Positions 6,837 to 9,843 of a DNA stretch of 9,843 nt are shown piece by piece. The stretch lies in assembly GCA_017828835.1 (NCBI GenBank), contig JAGAEK010000187.1, positions 1-9,843 of the forward strand, read 5' to 3'. Under the pieces are notes generated by a model, which had not been told where the DNA came from, made no database searches, and worked only from the letters and a program-made list of their open reading frames with translations. Source of the stretch: Oscillospiraceae bacterium. Its GTDB lineage: Bacteria; Bacillota; Clostridia; Oscillospirales; Ruminococcaceae. Within the stretch, counting starts at the first letter, position 1; every line of letters starts with the position of its first letter. Position numbers and translations under genes: made by a program.

Positions 6837-7652
6837 ATGAAAAAAGCATTAGTAATTTTATTGGCTCTGCTTTTGGCGTTAAGCTTTGCGGCTTGCGGCG
6901 AGAAGAAGAACGAAAGTTCCGCGTCTGAGACTGAAGCGGTGAAATTTACGGTAGGATTCGACGCCGAATATCCGCCCTACGGATATCTTGCGGAGGACGG
7001 AACATATACCGGATTTGACCTTGAGCTTGCCGAAGAAGTATGCAAAATTTACGGTTGGGAATTGGTGAAACAGCCGATCGATTGGGCATCGAAAGATTTT
7101 GAGCTCAATTCGGGTTCCATTGATTGCATCTGGAACGGATTCACATATAACGGACGTGAAAACGACTACACATGGACCGAAGCTTACGTTGATAACTCTA
7201 TCGTTTGGATAGTAAAGAAGGATTCCGGAATAACGACGGCGGAGGATCTTGCCGGAAAGAACGTAGTAACGCAGGACGGATCGTCCGCGGCGACCGCGCT
7301 GACGGCGACTGAGGACAATGACGAGAATCTTGCTTTGGCGGCGACATTTGCATCTCTCAAATTCCCTGCGAACTTCAACACCTGCTTTGAGGATCTCGCA
7401 AGCGGAGTAGCGGACGCGATCGCGATCGATATCGGCGTTGCGAAATACCAGCTTGAAAACAGAGGTACCGATCAATTTGTGATGCTTGAAAAGCCTCTTT
7501 CGACGGAGCAGTACGCGGTCGGTTTCAAACTCGGAAATACCGAGCTGCGCGACAAAGTTCAGGCGGGTATCAACACTCTCGTCGAGAACGGCAAATTTAT
7601 GCAGTTAGCTGAAAAATACGGTTTGCAGGATATGGTTTGCTTAGGCAAATAA
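6837..7652 (+). CDS. Amino acid ABC transporter substrate-binding lipoprotein
   Basis: A 271-residue extracellular binding protein of the bacterial SBP family 3 (HisJ/GlnH/ArtJ type), anchored to the outer face of the membrane. The N-terminus is a lipoprotein signal: KK, a hydrophobic stretch (4-19) and FAAC with the lipidated Cys20, then a Ser/Glu-rich linker (21-34). The mature domain shows GFDAEYPPYGYL (40-51) and GFDLELAEEV (59-68), then SGSIDCIWNGFTYNGRE (92-108), where Arg107 should bind the ligand alpha-carboxylate. AIDIGVAKYQL (196-206) contains Asp198, the usual contact for the alpha-amino group. These contacts support a polar amino acid ligand; the side chain cannot be predicted. 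A strong ribosome site (6824-6830) and its own promoter precede it. The permease gene follows after a 76-base gap containing a hairpin. Proximity to the aromatic operon suggests, but does not show, an aromatic ligand. Confidence 0.93.
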   Translation: MKKALVILLALLLALSFAACGEKKNESSASETEAVKFTVGFDAEYPPYGYLAEDGTYTGFDLELAEEVCKIYGWELVKQPIDWASKDFELNSGSIDCIWNGFTYNGRENDYTWTEAYVDNSIVWIVKKDSGITTAEDLAGKNVVTQDGSSAATALTATEDNDENLALAATFASLKFPANFNTCFEDLASGVADAIAIDIGVAKYQLENRGTDQFVMLEKPLSTEQYAVGFKLGNTELRDKVQAGINTLVENGKFMQLAEKYGLQDMVCLGK

Positions 7653-7677
7653 TTATTCGGAAATAAAAAATTAAAAA

Positions 7678-7710
7678 AGGCGGCGGGAAATCCGTCGCCT
7701 GTTTTGGTTT
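7678..7710 (+). terminator. Intercistronic hairpin with T-rich tail (partial terminator) between lipoprotein and permease
   Basis: AGGCGGCGGG (7678-7687), a three-base AAA loop and TCCGTCGCCT (7691-7700) form a stem of nine to ten pairs including one or two G-T pairs. GTTTTGGTTT follows. The tail is interrupted by GG, so termination is probably incomplete, and a 3'-protective role for the lipoprotein message is also possible. The effect would be more binding protein than permease and ATPase. Confidence 0.72.
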
Positions 7711-7728
7711 GAAAGGATATAATTTATT

Positions 7729-8448
7729 ATGACGTTTGGGGTAATGTTGTCACAACTGTTGAGCGGACTCGGGCAGACGTGTTTGATTTTCGCGCTGACG
7801 CTGATATTTTCTCTTCCGTTGGGGCTTGCGGTATGCGCGGGAAGGATGTCGAAATTCGCGCCGTTCGGCAAGCTTGTGAAAAATAAAAAGGACTGTCCGA
7901 AATTTTTGAAAGCGTTAGGAGAAGCAAAGCCGATCAGAGCGATATTCTCGTTTTTTATCGCGATATTGCGCGGTACGCCGTTGATGCTTCAGCTTCTGGT
8001 CGTCTGCTACGGACCTTATTATCTGTTTAAGGTAAATCTGTCAAGCAGTTGGAAATTTTTTGCGCTTATAATCGGTTTTGTGATAAATTATTCTGCATAT
8101 TTTGCGGAGATATACCGTGCCGGAATAGAGTCGATACCCGTCGGACAGAGCGAAGCGGCGCAGACTCTCGGATACAGTAAAGCTCAGACGTTTTTCAAGA
8201 TAATACTTCCTCAGATGGTCAAGAGGACGCTGCCTCCGGTGACGAATGAAGTAATAACGCTCGTGAAGGATACATCTCTTGCGTTTGTACTGACTCACGA
8301 TGAAATGTTTACGATAGCGAAGAGGATATCGGCGGCAAAAACGACCTTCACACCTCTTTTGATAGCGGGACTTTTCTATTTTGTATTCAACGCGATAGTG
8401 GCGTTCGTGATGACGAAAATAGAGAACAGCATGAAGTATTACGAATGA
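7729..8448 (+). CDS. Amino acid ABC transporter permease (HisM/GlnP type)
   Basis: A 239-residue inner-membrane permease of the polar amino acid uptake family. Membrane segments are likely at about 15-37, 71-98, 108-127, 172-190 and 205-228. The cytoplasmic EAA loop, which contacts the ATPase, is seen at EIYRAGIESIPVGQSEAAQT (127-146), followed by LGYS. RGTPLMLQLL (81-90) is the typical second-helix signature of this family. Between the first segment (ending near RMSK, 39-42) and RGTPL there are about 20-25 more residues than is usual, including a charged stretch at about 50-70. Only one permease gene is present, so it would act as a homodimer. The ribosome site is AAAGG (7712-7716), 12 bases before the ATG; an in-frame ATG at 7744 is a less likely alternative. 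The stop is 13 bases before the ATPase gene. Confidence 0.92.
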   Translation: MTFGVMLSQLLSGLGQTCLIFALTLIFSLPLGLAVCAGRMSKFAPFGKLVKNKKDCPKFLKALGEAKPIRAIFSFFIAILRGTPLMLQLLVVCYGPYYLFKVNLSSSWKFFALIIGFVINYSAYFAEIYRAGIESIPVGQSEAAQTLGYSKAQTFFKIILPQMVKRTLPPVTNEVITLVKDTSLAFVLTHDEMFTIAKRISAAKTTFTPLLIAGLFYFVFNAIVAFVMTKIENSMKYYE

Positions 8449-8461
8449 TCGAGGCAGAGAT

Positions 8462-9238
8462 ATGAGTGAGAATAATATATTGAAAATAGAAAATCTTCGC
8501 AAGGTATTCGACGACGAGCTCGAGGTTTTGAAGGATATAAGTCTGAGCGTCGACAGAGGAGAAGTCGTCGGGGTAATAGGACCGTCCGGATCTGGCAAAT
8601 CGACGTTATTGAGGTGCGCGACGCTTCTGACTGATATGACTTGCGGCGAGCTGTCGTATATGGGGGAAAAGATCGTTTGGAACGGTGCGGACGGAAGGAG
8701 CGTTTACGCCGACAAAAAAACGCTGAAAAAGGCAAGGAGCAAATTCGGGCTGGTATTTCAGAATTTCAATCTTTTTCCGCATTATTCCGTTATGAAAAAT
8801 TTGATCGACGCTCCGGTCTCGGTGTTGGGGATCGAAAAATCGAAAGCGAAAGAAAAAGCGGCGGAACTGCTTGAAAAAATGGGTCTGTCAGACAAAGCGG
8901 ACGCTTATCCGTGTCAGCTTTCCGGAGGGCAAAAGCAGAGAGTCGCGATAGCGAGAGCGCTTGCGATGGATCCGGAGATATTGTTTTTCGACGAGCCGAC
9001 GTCGGCGCTTGATCCCGAACTTACCGGAGAGATATTGAAGGTAATAAGGCAGCTTGCACAGGAAAAAATGACGATGGTGATAGTAACACACGAAATGAGC
9101 TTTGCAAGGGAAGTAGCCGATAAGATAGTGTTCATGGACGGCGGAGTCATCGTTGAGCAGGGTGCGGCAAAAGATATAATCGACAATCCTCAAACAGAGA
9201 GAATGAAACGGTTTTTGACAAAACTCGGGGAAAAATAA
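8462..9238 (+). CDS. Amino acid ABC transporter ATP-binding protein (GlnQ/HisP type)
   Basis: A 258-residue cytoplasmic ATPase that powers the importer encoded by the two preceding genes. All catalytic motifs are intact: Walker A GPSGSGKST (40-48), Q-loop Gln100 in VFQNFNLFPH (98-107), signature LSGGQKQR (153-160), Walker B ILFFDEP (173-179) with catalytic Glu178, D-loop SALD (181-184) and switch His210 in VTHEMSFA. The FQNFNLFPHYSVMKN pattern and HEMSFAREVAD are characteristic of the polar amino acid subfamily. Length is slightly above the usual 240-250 because of a longer region at about 68-90, before the Q-loop. The ribosome site GAGG (8451-8454) is moderate. A strong terminator follows eight bases after the stop, closing the operon. 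Confidence 0.95.
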   Translation: MSENNILKIENLRKVFDDELEVLKDISLSVDRGEVVGVIGPSGSGKSTLLRCATLLTDMTCGELSYMGEKIVWNGADGRSVYADKKTLKKARSKFGLVFQNFNLFPHYSVMKNLIDAPVSVLGIEKSKAKEKAAELLEKMGLSDKADAYPCQLSGGQKQRVAIARALAMDPEILFFDEPTSALDPELTGEILKVIRQLAQEKMTMVIVTHEMSFAREVADKIVFMDGGVIVEQGAAKDIIDNPQTERMKRFLTKLGEK

Positions 9239-9246
9239 CAGAATGG

Positions 9247-9282
9247 AAAAACGGCCTTTCCAGATACGGAAAGGTCGTTTTT
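9247..9282. terminator. Rho-independent terminator shared by the convergent genes
   Basis: ACGGCCTTTCC (9251-9261) pairs with GGAAAGGTCGT (9268-9278) over 11 positions with one G-T pair and a six-base loop. TTTTT (9278-9282) follows on the + strand, and AAAA (9247-9250) supplies a T-run on the - strand. It can therefore end both the importer operon and the opposing phosphatase gene (stop at 9296-9298). Confidence 0.9.
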
Positions 9283-9295
9283 ATATACGTTGCGA

Positions 9296-9843
9296 TCAAA
9301 GAGAATCGATGATATTCGCAAGGTCGGCGGCTTTTTCAATTATACGGTCGGCACCGACGTCCAGAAGAGCCTGTTTACTGAAAGAACCGAGGATGCCTAC
9401 CGTAAAAGCTCCTGCCGATTTACCTGCGGCGACACCTGCGACCGCATCCTCGACGACGATACATTTTTCCGGAGGTACGCCGATTTTTTCGGCGGCAGCC
9501 AGATATATATCGGGAGCCGGTTTTTGTTTTTTCACGTCGTTTCCGGTTATAACGGTATCGAAATCATCGGGAGAAAAACCGATAAAACGGATATTAGTGT
9601 AAACTTTCGGAGCGTCCGCGGCGGAAGCTACGGCGATTTTATAGCCTTTGTTTTTAACGGTCAGAATCATATCTTTCACACCGGGAAGACGAACTAAAGC
9701 GGCGTTTTCGGGCGCGGCGTATAACTCATAGAAACGGGATTTCATTTCCTTGCAATAGGTTCCGCCGTGAAGTTCGGCGACTTTTCCGAGATAGTTTTCG
9801 TCTCCGGTCCCCTGAAACGGGATAAAATCGTCGGGATTTGCGC
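9296..9843 (-). CDS. HAD-superfamily hydrolase, beta-phosphoglucomutase-like (N-terminus outside window)
   Basis: The reading frame enters from the right edge on the - strand and ends at a TGA (9298-9296). It encodes about 181 residues of a HAD phosphatase/phosphomutase of the beta-phosphoglucomutase-like group. The visible cap-domain segment DDFIPFQGTGDENYLGKVA lies upstream of the methionine at 9745, so that methionine is not the true start. Core motifs present: motif II Ser in VASAAD, the motif III lysine in KKQKPAPDIYLAAA, and motif IV VVEDAVAGV with its acidic pair. The DxD nucleophile motif I lies outside the window. The cap and core pattern resembles the HAD domain of plant SOQ1, and the family acts on small phosphorylated metabolites; the substrate is unknown. 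It runs opposite to the importer and is probably functionally unrelated to it. Confidence 0.88.
   Translation of the reverse strand, partial: ANPDDFIPFQGTGDENYLGKVAELHGGTYCKEMKSRFYELYAAPENAALVRLPGVKDMILTVKNKGYKIAVASAADAPKVYTNIRFIGFSPDDFDTVITGNDVKKQKPAPDIYLAAAEKIGVPPEKCIVVEDAVAGVAAGKSAGAFTVGILGSFSKQALLDVGADRIIEKAADLANIIDSL

Noticed and set aside
7718..7723. Perfect TATAAT just before the permease gene
   Set aside because: There is no -35 box at the right distance, and transcription would start at or inside the start codon. It is probably AT-rich chance.
9296..9745. A complete 149-residue hydrolase starting at the ATG at 9745 on the - strand
   Set aside because: The frame stays open to the window edge and encodes recognisable cap-domain sequence upstream, so the gene is truncated by the window and does not start there.
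1..9843. CRISPR arrays, insertion sequences, phage genes, tRNA genes or defence systems
   Set aside because: Nearly all DNA is covered by intact metabolic and transport genes; the largest gene-free gap is 120 bases, and I saw no repeated units, transposase or tRNA-like folds.

Overview
This 9.8 kb window looks like chromosomal DNA of an anaerobic low-to-mid GC Gram-positive bacterium (Bacillota, probably Clostridia). The grounds are the strong purine-rich Shine-Dalgarno sites, the oxygen-sensitive 2-oxoacid:ferredoxin oxidoreductase, the clostridial-type solute-binding lipoprotein, and frequent ATA (Ile), AGA (Arg) and GGA (Gly) codons. I cannot name the species. No mobile element, CRISPR array, tRNA or rRNA gene is visible, and base and codon use look uniform throughout.

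Region 1 (2-6716, + strand) is a tightly packed eight-gene operon with gaps of 0 to 17 bases, whose first gene is cut by the window edge. The order is: C-terminus of an AMP-forming acyl-CoA ligase; iorA and iorB (indolepyruvate:ferredoxin oxidoreductase); a YczE/DUF6198-like membrane protein; a PaaK-type phenylacetate-CoA ligase; a tandem ACT-domain protein; a fold-type I PLP aminotransferase; and a small cupin. Together these link an aromatic amino acid, its arylpyruvate, the arylacetyl-CoA and the arylacetate. The same enzymes can run oxidatively (amino acid fermentation) or reductively (rebuilding aromatic amino acids from scavenged arylacetates). The AMP-forming ligase and the ACT sensor make the reductive reading credible.

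Region 2 (6717-9282, + strand) begins with a 120-base gap holding a good sigma-A type promoter (TTGACA, 17-base spacer, TGATAAAGT) with a 10-base palindrome inside the spacer. It drives a three-gene polar amino acid ABC importer: lipoprotein, permease, ATPase. A hairpin with a T-rich tail lies between the lipoprotein and permease genes and would bias expression toward the binding protein. A strong hairpin terminator follows the ATPase gene. No convincing terminator separates regions 1 and 2, so readthrough is possible.

Region 3 (9296-9843, - strand) is the C-terminal part of a convergent HAD-superfamily phosphatase gene. It shares the terminator with the importer, and its start lies beyond the window.

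The parts are all members of known families; I see no wholly new system. The points most worth following are the direction of the arylacetate module, the membrane protein and cupin embedded in it, and the extra cytoplasmic segment in the ABC permease.
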